Notes under the pieces: generated by a model
The model's database searches: none
Told to the model about the DNA's origin: nothing
What the model saw: the letters and a program-made list of their open reading frames with translations, nothing else
Made by a program: the position numbers and the translations under genes
Shown here: one piece after another, positions 1-6,829 of the stretch
Position numbering within the stretch: position 1 is the stretch's first letter
How the letters are laid out: each line of letters starts with the position of its first letter
Assembly (NCBI GenBank): GCA_965178525.1
Contig: CBCXVS010000304.1
Location: forward strand, 1 to 8,649
Source: CBCXVS01 sp965178525
GTDB taxonomy: Bacteria; Tectomicrobia; Entotheonellia; Entotheonellales; Entotheonellaceae
Direction of reading: 5' to 3'
Length of the DNA: 8,649 bases

Positions 1-76
1 ATGGACTTTTGAATTGGGCTAACCTGTTGATCTACTTAACCCTCCGCCTATTCTGCCAGGGGAACTTCGGGCTAGA
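1..76 (+). pseudogene. Out-of-frame upstream piece of the same adenylation domain
   Basis: Reading from position 3 gives GLLNWANLL and, later, NFGLE, preceded by an incomplete codon ending in AT that would fit His. This resembles the H-x-G-L-x-N segment and the short F-G-L stretch that normally lie just before D-R-V-L-Q-F in NRPS adenylation domains. DRVLQF itself is read from 77 in a different frame, after a stop at 20-22. The simplest reading is a net frame change near 72-77. The intervening stretch is several residues longer than usual, so this segment may carry more than one change. Confidence 0.55.
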
Positions 77-1393
77 GATCGCGTGTTGCAGTTTGCCTCG
101 ATCAGCTTTGATGCGAGTGCAGAAGAGATCTACCCCTGCCTGATGCGAGGCGCTACGCTGGTGTTGCGAAACGATGCCATGATGAGTTCGTCCGCGCTCT
201 TTCTCCAAACCTGTCACGATGGGTCGCTTACCGTGCTCAACCTGCCCACCGCGTACTGGCATGAACTCACCGCCAGACTCGCGGCTGACGCCCTGTCGTT
301 TCCGCCATCCGTACGCCTGGTCATCATTGGCGGGGAACGCGCCTTACCGGAGCTGGTGGCAACATGGCAGAGGCGGGTGCCTCAACCGGTGCGCCTAGTG
401 AATACGTACGGCCCGACGGAAGCCACGGTGGTGGCCACGTGGGGCGATATTTCCCCGCTCCCGGAAACCGGCACGGCGCTGGCGGAGGTTGCGATCGGGC
501 GCGCGGCGCCCAACGTCGACGCGTACGTCTTGGATCGGCAGGGCCACCCCGTTCCCATTGGGATCCCCGGGGAGTTGTACCTTGGCGGCGTCGGGCTCGC
601 CCGAGGCTACCGCAACCGCCCGGCTTTGACGGCGGAGCAGTTCGTCCCCGACCCCTTCAGTGCCGCACCCGGTGCGCGTTTGTACAAGACTGGCGATCAG
701 GTGCGCTACCGGGCGGATGGCACGCTAGCGTTCCTGGGACGGCGTGATCATCAGGTCAAGCTGCGGGGCTTCCGCATCGAGCTTGGGGAGATCGAGTCGG
801 TCCTGGGGCAGCATCCGACGGTACGGCAGGTGCTGGTGGTAGACCGCGAGGCGGGGCCGGGTGATACGCGTTTAGTGGCGTATGTCGTCTCGGAGCCGGG
901 TTTCGAGGTCAGCGATCTCCTCTCTTTCCTCAGAGAAAAGCTGCCGGCATACATGATCCCCTTAGCCTTTGTCCGGCTGCAGGCGCTGACCCTGACGCCG
1001 TCCGGGAAGGTGGACCGCCGGGCGTTGCCGGCGCCGGACCGGGCGAGACCGGAACCGGATGCGTCCTTGGTCGCCCCTCGTACGCCTTTAGAGAGATGCA
1101 TTGCCGAGATTTGGCAAGCGCTCCTGGCGGTGGAGCAGGTGAGTATTTATGACAACTTCTTTGACCTCGGCGGTCACTCGTTGTTATCCATGCAGTTCAT
1201 TGCGAGATTCGGCCAGCAAACCGGGCTGCAGGTCTATCCCAAAGACCTGATCTTCCAAACGTTGGGACAACTTGCCGCCGCCGGTGAGGCACAGTTACCC
1301 CATCTGCAACCGTCAGCGCCGGTAACCCGGACCCAACGATTTTGGCAACGCGTGAAGCGGACGTTCTCCTTCGCCTCAGGTGGGCAGCCATGA
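23..1393 (+). CDS. NRPS adenylation domain (3' part) plus peptidyl carrier domain, 5'-truncated
   Basis: The adenylation domain activates a carboxylic or amino acid as an acyl-adenylate and loads it onto the phosphopantetheine arm of the following carrier domain. Counting from the GTG at 83 as residue 1, the core motifs are: A4 with FDAS at 9-12; A5 NTYGPTEA at 107-114; A6 GELYLGG at 163-169; A7 YKTGDQVRYRADG at 201-213; A8 around 220-237; A10 with GKVDRRALP, Lys309. The carrier motif DNFFDLGGHSLLS follows, with Ser366 as the attachment site. After about 70 more residues, ending in a basic tail, the protein stops, with no condensation or thioesterase domain. This frame has a stop at 20-22, so the GTG at 83 is not a believable start: it falls inside the conserved DRVLQF stretch. 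The preceding residues are in another frame (see 1-76). The stop overlaps the next start as ATGA. Domain identity is certain; the substrate is unknown. Confidence 0.93.
   Translation, partial: PVDLLNPPPILPGELRARDRVLQFASISFDASAEEIYPCLMRGATLVLRNDAMMSSSALFLQTCHDGSLTVLNLPTAYWHELTARLAADALSFPPSVRLVIIGGERALPELVATWQRRVPQPVRLVNTYGPTEATVVATWGDISPLPETGTALAEVAIGRAAPNVDAYVLDRQGHPVPIGIPGELYLGGVGLARGYRNRPALTAEQFVPDPFSAAPGARLYKTGDQVRYRADGTLAFLGRRDHQVKLRGFRIELGEIESVLGQHPTVRQVLVVDREAGPGDTRLVAYVVSEPGFEVSDLLSFLREKLPAYMIPLAFVRLQALTLTPSGKVDRRALPAPDRARPEPDASLVAPRTPLERCIAEIWQALLAVEQVSIYDNFFDLGGHSLLSMQFIARFGQQTGLQVYPKDLIFQTLGQLAAAGEAQLPHLQPSAPVTRTQRFWQRVKRTFSFASGGQP
1378..1384 (+). promoter_or_regulatory. Ribosome binding site for the first alpha/beta hydrolase
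   Basis: AGGTGGG lies five bases before the ATG at 1390, at the very end of the NRPS gene. It fixes the start of the next gene at 1390 rather than at the in-frame ATG at 1342, and it places that start in an ATGA overlap with the NRPS stop, which suggests translational coupling. Confidence 0.75.
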
Positions 1394-2211
1394 GGGCGCA
1401 TGGTGTGGCAGGAAACATCGAACCCTTCTACTTCGGGAGCCAGGCGCTTTTTGGCTGCTATCATGCGCCAGGCTCGCGCCACCAGCGCGATGGCGGTGTA
1501 GTGCTGTGCTATCCGATGGGGGATGAGTATATCCGATTCCACCGGGCCTTTCGGCAACTGGCGGATCGTCTTGCGGCAGTGGGGTTTCCGGTCCTCCGGT
1601 TTGATTTTTACGTCTGTGGCGATTCCGCCGGGGCCTGCGAAGAAGCGGAGATGCGTCAATGGCTGACCGATCTTGCCACCGCCGTTCGTGAAATACGACG
1701 ACGAGGCGGCGTGGCGCAAGTCTGTCTGGTTGGCCTGTGGTTAGGCGGCGCCCTGGCGATGCTGGCAGGAGCTGCACGGGGCGGCATCGACGGTATGGTC
1801 CTGTGGGATCCGGTGATCAGTGGCCAAGTCTATATTGAGGAATTGATCGGCTCGCATGAGGCCATGCTGCGGCGCGCCCACGTGCAGCCAAAGCGCCGAC
1901 GAGCCGGGGACATGCCCGCGGAAATCCTGGGGTTTCCTCTCCCGCATGGTCTGTGGACAGAGCTGCAAAAGGTCGATCTGCTCGCGGTTCGGCAAAAGCC
2001 GGCAAACCATATCCTGGTTATTGAAAGCACGGAAGCGGCCGCCAAAGACGGCGGCCTGAGGGGGCATCTGTACCGCACGGGGGCCGAGGTGGCTTTGCAA
2101 CACCTGCCGCATCCCCAGCTCTGGATGTGGACCGAGAACATTGCTAAGATCCGGGTTCCTCATCCGATTCTGCAGGCGGTGGTCGCTTGGATAACTGAGG
2201 TCTATCGTTGA
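1390..2211 (+). CDS. Alpha/beta hydrolase-fold protein lacking a Ser nucleophile (exosortase-hydrolase-2-like)
   Basis: This 273-residue soluble protein has the alpha/beta-hydrolase layout. A strand near 35-44 leads into the oxyanion region, VLRFDFYVCGDSAG is at 68-81, and the nucleophile-elbow strand VCLVGLWLGGALA is at 111-123. The elbow that is normally GxSxG reads GLWLG, with Trp117 in the nucleophile place, so ordinary serine hydrolysis is not expected. From memory, the hydrolase-2 family of exosortase A loci has a similar non-serine elbow (GLRLG). The turn FDFYVCGDSAG also has Val where a Gly is usual. There is no signal peptide or membrane helix. The start at 1390 is set by AGGTGGG and by the overlap with the NRPS stop; it is followed by a second hydrolase with a further overlap. 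The role is inferred: a partner or non-classical transferase acting on the carrier-bound acyl group. The fold is confident; the function is open. Confidence 0.82.
   Translation: MRAHGVAGNIEPFYFGSQALFGCYHAPGSRHQRDGGVVLCYPMGDEYIRFHRAFRQLADRLAAVGFPVLRFDFYVCGDSAGACEEAEMRQWLTDLATAVREIRRRGGVAQVCLVGLWLGGALAMLAGAARGGIDGMVLWDPVISGQVYIEELIGSHEAMLRRAHVQPKRRRAGDMPAEILGFPLPHGLWTELQKVDLLAVRQKPANHILVIESTEAAAKDGGLRGHLYRTGAEVALQHLPHPQLWMWTENIAKIRVPHPILQAVVAWITEVYR
2197..2200 (+). promoter_or_regulatory. Ribosome binding site supporting the TTG start at 2208
   Basis: GAGG sits seven bases before TTG 2208, inside the end of the preceding gene. Later candidates (GTG 2223, ATG 2238) have no comparable purine run, and starting there would drop the N-terminal EEAVQFG segment. 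Confidence 0.5.
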
Positions 2212-3095
2212 CAGAAGAAGCGGTGCAGTTTGGCGCCATGAGTTCCCTCGTCGGCATCGTCACCGATGCTGCAGAGCCGGAAAAAGGCCGAAACCTCCCG
2301 GCGGTTATTCTCTTGAACGCCGGACTCTTTCACCGTGTCGGCCCCAATCGTCTCTACGTCAAAATGGCCCGGACCTTGGCCGTATTGGGGTTTGTTGTCC
2401 TGCGATTTGATGTTTCCGGGATTGGCGACAGCACCGTGCGTGCCGATTCCATGCCGTTTGCGCAAAGTGTGGTCAACGAGACGCAGGAGGCCATGACCTA
2501 TTTGCAGCAGGCGCGTGGCATGGAACGCTTTGTGCTGATAGGCATTTGTTCAGGGGGAGAGGCGGCGTTTCACTTGGCGTGCCGCGATGCGCGCGTGGTG
2601 GGCGCCGTGGTGATCAATGCCCGGGAGCATTTGCACGGTGCGAACGCGGCGCGTACGGCTGCGATCCGACATCAGGCTCTGATGCGGCATTATTGCCGGA
2701 TTATTTTTCGCAGTTCCTTCAGGGCGAAAAACTGGTTAAAAGCCCTCACGGGACAAGGCGACATCCGGCGTGTCATTCTGGCGCTGAAGGGCGTACAGCT
2801 CAGCCGACTGTTCACGCCGAAGCGGCCCATGTCCGGTGATGCGTACGAGGTTGGCGCCGAGGTGGCGGCCTTAGGCGAACGCGGGGTGCGCTTGCTCCAT
2901 GTGTATGCCGAAGGGGATGAGGGTTTAGATTACTTCCGTGTGATGCTCGGTGATCAGAGACAAAAGAGGAACGCACACGAGTCCTTCAAGATGGAGATGA
3001 TTCACGGGGCCAATCATACCTTCACGCTCTTGTGGAGTCAGGAACATCTTCTCAATGTCATACACCGATGGGCACAAGCGATGGCGCCGGACTGA
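2208..3095 (+). CDS. Alpha/beta hydrolase with Cys nucleophile (exosortase-hydrolase-1-like)
   Basis: This 295-residue alpha/beta-hydrolase-fold protein begins at TTG, overlapping the previous stop as TTGA. Features in order: first strand and oxyanion region LLNAGLFHRVGPNRLY at 35-50; VLRFDVSGIGDS at 64-75; elbow LIGICSGGEAA at 110-120; probable acid in EGDEGLDYF at 235-243; and His in MIHGANHTF at 264-272. The elbow GxCxG form puts Cys114 at the nucleophile place, with Asp237 or Glu238 or Asp241 and His266 or His270 as possible partners. This matches what I recall of the exosortase A-associated hydrolase type 1 family (GLCSG elbow, NAG-HRxGPxRLY segment). It has no signal peptide and is likely cytoplasmic. 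Its position after a carrier domain and a hydrolase-2-like gene suggests a thioesterase-like or acyl-transfer step in glycan decoration (inference). The fold is very likely; the reaction is unknown. Confidence 0.85.
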   Translation: MTEEAVQFGAMSSLVGIVTDAAEPEKGRNLPAVILLNAGLFHRVGPNRLYVKMARTLAVLGFVVLRFDVSGIGDSTVRADSMPFAQSVVNETQEAMTYLQQARGMERFVLIGICSGGEAAFHLACRDARVVGAVVINAREHLHGANAARTAAIRHQALMRHYCRIIFRSSFRAKNWLKALTGQGDIRRVILALKGVQLSRLFTPKRPMSGDAYEVGAEVAALGERGVRLLHVYAEGDEGLDYFRVMLGDQRQKRNAHESFKMEMIHGANHTFTLLWSQEHLLNVIHRWAQAMAPD

Positions 3096-3118
3096 TACGG
3101 CAGGGATCGCTGGCCGCC

Positions 3119-4651
3119 ATGCCGATCACTGCGGTACCTGACACAAGGACATTGTCATTGCAGGAGAACGACCCCGCATCATCAAATCGGATGGCCGACC
3201 TCACTGGTAAAATCCTACAGGGGTCGCTCTACAGCGGGGCTGCAGCAGGCGTCACGTTTGTCCTGGGCTTTATCCGGTCGGTCCTACTCGCGCGGCTACT
3301 CCTGCCAGAACACTTTGGGGCCGTCGCTTTAGCCGCTTTCTTCTGCGGTCTGGCCGCGAACCTCCATAGCCTTGGGATGAATAAGGCCATGATTCATCAC
3401 CAGGGAGGCGAAGACGCGTTTAAGGCCACGTATTTTAGCGTGGCCGTGGGTTTGAACGGTCTGAAAGTCGTCCTCTTACTGGCGGCGGCACCTTATTTGC
3501 AACGCCTGTATCCGCACATACCGGCCTTGGGTCAGGTTGTCGTCGCATCCGCACTGATCTCTGGTCTGAGCGCGTTGTGCTTGCTGCAAGAAACGCTCCT
3601 ACGCAAAGAACTGGCTTTTGATGCTTTGGCGCGGACAGAGGTCGCAGCCTCTGTTGCGATGACCCTGATGGCGCCATTCTGCGCTTGGCTCGGCTGGGGC
3701 GTGTGGGCGCTCGTGGCCGAAAGCGCCAGCCAGGTCCTCACCCGTTGCGTGTGTGTCTGGGGGCTGTATCGGCGATGGCCGCCGCGCTTTGGCTGGACGC
3801 AGGAGGCTGGCGAGCTGTTTTGGCGCTTCGGGAAATCATTCTGGATTCGTGCCAATCTGAGCTATCTGCTGAGCACATTTGACGACTCTTGGGTCGGCAC
3901 CGCCCTTGGGCAGACAGCCCTCGGATACTACACCACCGCCTACGCGTTTTCGCAATCTCCGCGCCGGGTTTTGGGTCATCCCCTCGTGACGGTCTTCGAA
4001 CCGGCCTTTGCCTGTCTGCAACGGGACCGCCAGCAGCTCTCCGCCGCCTTTTTCTGGGCCACCTATTTGATGCTCCGCCTTGGCTTTTTAGGGGCAGGTC
4101 TGTTTGCGCTCTTGATGCCGGAATTCATCCGTCTGGTCATCGGGGATAAATGGCTTCCGATGTTGTGGGCCTTTCGGTTGTTGCTGGTCTACCAAGCTTT
4201 GGATGGTCTCGCATTGTTAGTCAGTAACTTGCTTTCTGCCGTGGGTAAACCGGAGGTGTTGCGCCATGCCACGATTGCCCAGACCCTCTTCTTTATTCCC
4301 ACGGTCATCCTGGGAGCCTATCTGGCCGGCATTCATGGCGTGGCCCTCGCTGTGAATGGGATGCTCTTAGTTGGGATCGGCTATATGTACCGTCCTTTAC
4401 GCGATACGGTGGACGTTTCGCTCTGTCGACTGGCGGGTTGGCCACTGGTGGCGCTCACGGCTGCGATCGGCATTGGACTTGCCGTGGAAGGGGGCGTCTC
4501 GATGTCCCTCTGGCACATGTTGGGCCTGAAAATAGGTGTATTTGTGCTGGTCTTCGGCGGGTGCCTGGCATTCGCAGAGTGGCAGGACGACGTGCGAGGC
4601 GTCAGGCGGGTGCTGGACCTCCTGCAACCGCAAAAGCGAGGGGAAATTTGA
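3119..4651 (+). CDS. Wzx-like oligosaccharide flippase (MOP superfamily)
   Basis: This roughly 510-residue polytopic membrane protein would move an undecaprenyl-linked oligosaccharide across the inner membrane. After a polar 30-residue leader come G-S-L-Y-S-G-A-A-A-G and a first helix with RSVLLARLLLPEHFG, the opening characteristic of polysaccharide-biosynthesis flippases. About a dozen or more hydrophobic segments follow. The signature central region has FDDSWVGTALGQTALGYY, and further on comes VIGDKWLPM, the G-x-K-W element typical of Wzx relatives. It ends with a basic cytoplasmic tail. The reading frame extends upstream to 3032, overlapping the hydrolase by 64 bases. I prefer ATG 3119, 23 bases after the hydrolase stop and with CAGGGA upstream; ATG 3191 (MADLTGK) is an alternative that begins just before the conserved domain. 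The family is confident; the glycan transported is not knowable from sequence. Confidence 0.92.
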   Translation: MPITAVPDTRTLSLQENDPASSNRMADLTGKILQGSLYSGAAAGVTFVLGFIRSVLLARLLLPEHFGAVALAAFFCGLAANLHSLGMNKAMIHHQGGEDAFKATYFSVAVGLNGLKVVLLLAAAPYLQRLYPHIPALGQVVVASALISGLSALCLLQETLLRKELAFDALARTEVAASVAMTLMAPFCAWLGWGVWALVAESASQVLTRCVCVWGLYRRWPPRFGWTQEAGELFWRFGKSFWIRANLSYLLSTFDDSWVGTALGQTALGYYTTAYAFSQSPRRVLGHPLVTVFEPAFACLQRDRQQLSAAFFWATYLMLRLGFLGAGLFALLMPEFIRLVIGDKWLPMLWAFRLLLVYQALDGLALLVSNLLSAVGKPEVLRHATIAQTLFFIPTVILGAYLAGIHGVALAVNGMLLVGIGYMYRPLRDTVDVSLCRLAGWPLVALTAAIGIGLAVEGGVSMSLWHMLGLKIGVFVLVFGGCLAFAEWQDDVRGVRRVLDLLQPQKRGEI

Positions 4652-4660
4652 CACCTATAC

Positions 4661-4666
4661 AGGTGG
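4661..4666 (+). promoter_or_regulatory. Ribosome binding site for the FAD oxidoreductase
   Basis: AGGTGG is four bases before ATG 4671, which opens MSDVVIIGAGPA, the start of an FAD Rossmann domain. A good ribosome site plus the conserved N-terminus shows the gene begins at 4671, even though that frame stops at 4707-4709. Confidence 0.75.
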
Positions 4667-4670
4667 TGCG

Positions 4671-6427
4671 ATGTCAGACGTGGTGATTATCGGGGCCGGT
4701 CCGGCCTGACTGCTGCCTATGAGCTGGCCCGGCTTGGCATGCGGCCTACCGTGCTCGAAGCCGACGACCAGGTCGGCGGGCTGTCGCGAACCGTCACCTA
4801 TCAGGGCTATCGCTTCGATATCGGTGGCCATCGCTTTTTTTCCAAGGTGCCCCTCATTAACGACTTGTGGCACGAGATCTTGGGCGAGGACTTCTTGCTG
4901 CGGCCGCGCCTGTCGCGCATCTATTACCGCCGTCACTTCTTTGACTATCCGCTCAAGGCGTTCAATGCCCTCACCGGTCTGGGACCGGTCGAAGCCCTGC
5001 TCATCCTCCTGAGCTATACCAAAGCCAAAGCCTTTCCCAGCGCCGAAGAGACCAACTTCGAACAATGGGTCTCGAACCGCTTTGGCTACCGGCTCTACGA
5101 CATCTTTTTTAAGACGTATACGGAAAAAGTGTGGGGCATGCCGTGCACCGAGATCATGGCGGATTGGGCGGCGCAGCGCATCAAAAACCTCTCGCTGCAC
5201 GAAGCCCTGCGCCAGACCCTGTTCGGCAACGGCCACGACCAGGACGGGCAACTGGTGACGACGTTGATCGATCAGTTCCACTATCCGCGTCTGGGACCCG
5301 GGATGATGTGGGAGCGCTGCGAGACCCTGCTGGGCGCCCAAGGTCATGACACCCGCCGCGGGATACGGGTCGAGCGGCTCCGGCACCGGCGCGGGCGTGT
5401 CGAAGCGGTCTACGGGCGCACACACGCGGGCGAACAGGTCGTTTACGAGGGCGCTCAGGTGATCTCGACCATGCCGCTCCGGGAGCTGATCCATGCCTTG
5501 GACCCGCCGCCGCCGGACGAGGTGGTACAGGCCGCGAATCGCCTGCGCTATCGCGACTATCTTACCGTCGTCCTGATCGTGAAGCGTGACCAGGTCTTTT
5601 CGGACAACTGGATCTACATCCATACCCCGGACGTGAAGATGGGGCGGATCCAGAACTATAAGAACTGGAGTCCCGAGATGGTGCCGGACCCCTCCCGCAC
5701 CTCACTCGGGCTCGAATATTTCTTGTGGGACCAAGATGCGGAATGGCGCTGGCCACAAGCGCGACTCGTCGATCTCGGCATCCGGGAATGCCAGCAGTTG
5801 GGCTTGGTGGAACCCGGCGAGGTCGATGATGGCACCGTCGTGCGGATGCGCAAAGCGTATCCGGTCTATGACCCGCAGTACCAGGCGAGCATTACCACGG
5901 TGCGTCACTATCTGGAACGTTTTGCCAATCTGCAGACGATCGGCCGCAATGGCCTGCACCGCTATAACAATCAAGACCATTCCATGCTGACGGGAATCTA
6001 TGCCGCCCGGAACATCATGGGCGAGCGTTACGACGTCTGGGCGGTGAACACGGAGCAGAGCTACCAGGAAGACGGCCAGGCGACCGATGCCGCGGCGGCG
6101 CGCTTTGTCCCCACCCGCGTGGTGCCGGCGGTTCCGGAGCCACAGATGACGCCTGAGGCGATGCTCGACACGGCTTTTGCGAAGTTTGACCCGGTGGCGA
6201 TGGGCGTGGCGGTCGTTGGCCCAACGCTCTCTTTGTTGTCGCATTACCTCGTCGGCTTCCAGGCGACGTGGTTTGGCGCGTTCCTCGGGTTCGTCGAGGC
6301 GGCGGCAGGGGGCTTTGTCCTGGGTTCGGTCGGAGCCGGGCTGAGGAATTGGGGTATGGATGCCTATGCTTTCCTGCTGCGGCAACGTGCAGCTAGGGCG
6401 CAGCGTCATCTCCTGGGCCGGATGTGA
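4671..6427 (+). CDS. FAD-dependent oxidoreductase, UDP-galactopyranose-mutase/amine-oxidase-like, frameshifted, with C-terminal membrane domain
   Basis: This flavoprotein resembles the NAD(P)/FAD-dependent oxidoreductases of surface-polysaccharide loci (PRK07208-type from memory, related to UDP-galactopyranose mutase and protoporphyrinogen oxidase). It opens at ATG 4671 with MSDVVIIGAGPA, then hits TGA at 4707-4709. The homology resumes from 4706 in another frame as LTAAYELARLGMRPTVLEA, so the GxGxxG FAD motif is split. Downstream are VGGLSR, FDIGGHRFFSK, FEQWVSNRFG, YTEKVWGMPC, DWAAQRIKNLSL and, near the C-terminal FAD contact, GRNGLHRYNNQDHSM. The last ~90 residues (from about 6180) form a hydrophobic Gly-rich membrane domain that the following small gene resembles. 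As read, translation could restart only at ATG 4739, without the FAD motif, giving 562 residues and probably no activity. A 4-base contraction of a CCGG repeat would explain the break, either as a real mutation or as an assembly error. The natural substrate is unassigned. Confidence 0.88.
4701..4709 (+). other. Frameshift point inside the FAD-binding motif
   Basis: The sequence GGTCCGGCCTGACTGCT reads G-P-A-stop in the starting frame, but L-T-A in the frame of the rest of the protein. Adding one CCGG-type unit (GGT CCG GCC GGC CTG ACT) would restore G-P-A-G-L-T and the complete glycine motif. The loss of four bases at a short tandem repeat is the most economical explanation. Confidence 0.8.
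6218..6358 (+). repeat. Fused copy of the small membrane domain, probably missing its first helix
   Basis: This codes the C-terminal segment of the flavoprotein that pairs with 6595-6738 in the next gene. In the free-standing copy, AGVLAVV is followed by about 24 residues forming most of a membrane helix and a KGG loop before GAHL. In the fused copy, GVAVV runs straight into GPTL, so that helix appears to be absent with the frame intact. Confidence 0.6.
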
Positions 6428-6822
6428 GACCGATAGACGCTGCCAGGTCCACAAAGGATGCTCGGGCCATCGAGGCAAGTCGAGCCATCGCCCGGCTCCA
6501 GGCTGGCGTACTGGCGGTCGTCTGTGCCGTGCTCGGCGGTGTCGGGCTCTTTGTCATGACCGCGTGGCTGCTCATCAAGGGCGGTCCCGATGTGGGCGCG
6601 CATCTGAACCTGCTGAGGTACTATTTCATCGGCTATTCGGTCACCTGGGCCGGAAGTATCATAGGGCTTTTCTACGGCACCCTCCTCGGTGCTATTGTCG
6701 GCTGGAGCGTGGGTACCATCTACAATGGTATCGTTGGCATACGACAGCGCAAGAGATGCGTGCCGGTTGCCGCAACTTGCGCATCCGGGCAGCATGACAC
6801 CCAGTCTCCTTCTCGCGGCTAG
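6424..6822 (+). CDS. Small two-helix membrane protein homologous to the C-terminus of the preceding flavoprotein
   Basis: This 132-residue protein starts at GTG 6424, overlapping the flavoprotein stop as GTGA. After a polar segment it has a first membrane helix at about residues 28-51 (ending in WLLIKGG) and a second Gly-rich one at about 76-106, followed by a basic and then polar tail. Residues 58-101, beginning GAHLNLLRYYFIGYSVTWAG, align without gaps to the flavoprotein C-terminus from 6218, beginning GPTLSLLSHYLVGFQATWFG, with 13 identities in 44 positions, including LL, Y, G, TW and G-x3-G. From memory, small proteins of this look (GYSVTW or GYSVSW core) are sometimes labelled 'bacteriophage holin' in databases. 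There is no lysis context here, so I would not accept a holin role. It may be a membrane anchor or partner of the flavoprotein (inference). Confidence 0.75.
   Translation: MRPIDAARSTKDARAIEASRAIARLQAGVLAVVCAVLGGVGLFVMTAWLLIKGGPDVGAHLNLLRYYFIGYSVTWAGSIIGLFYGTLLGAIVGWSVGTIYNGIVGIRQRKRCVPVAATCASGQHDTQSPSRG
6595..6738 (+). repeat. Free-standing copy of the small membrane domain
   Basis: This codes residues 58-105 of the small membrane protein and is the partner of 6218-6358. The two copies are diverged paralogs at the protein level (13 identities in the 44 aligned positions) and lie about 240 bases apart, in tandem, in different frames. Confidence 0.65.
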
Positions 6823-6829
6823 ACGATTC

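Noticed and set aside
1342..1390. Earlier in-frame ATG at 1342 as start of the first hydrolase
   Set aside because: It would overlap the NRPS coding region by 52 bases and lacks the AGGTGGG site that sits just before ATG 1390.
4655..5623. Long open frame of 322 codons on the minus strand
   Set aside because: It is antisense to the well-supported flavoprotein, shows no recognisable motif, and is explained by the high-GC codon pattern of the plus-strand gene.
5702..6478. Minus-strand open frame of 258 codons
   Set aside because: It lies opposite the flavoprotein end and the small membrane gene; the translation is rich in Arg, His and Pro, as expected of a shadow frame.
6424..6822. Phage holin
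   Set aside because: There is no endolysin or phage gene nearby, and the domain is shared with a polysaccharide-locus flavoprotein, so any holin label would be misleading.
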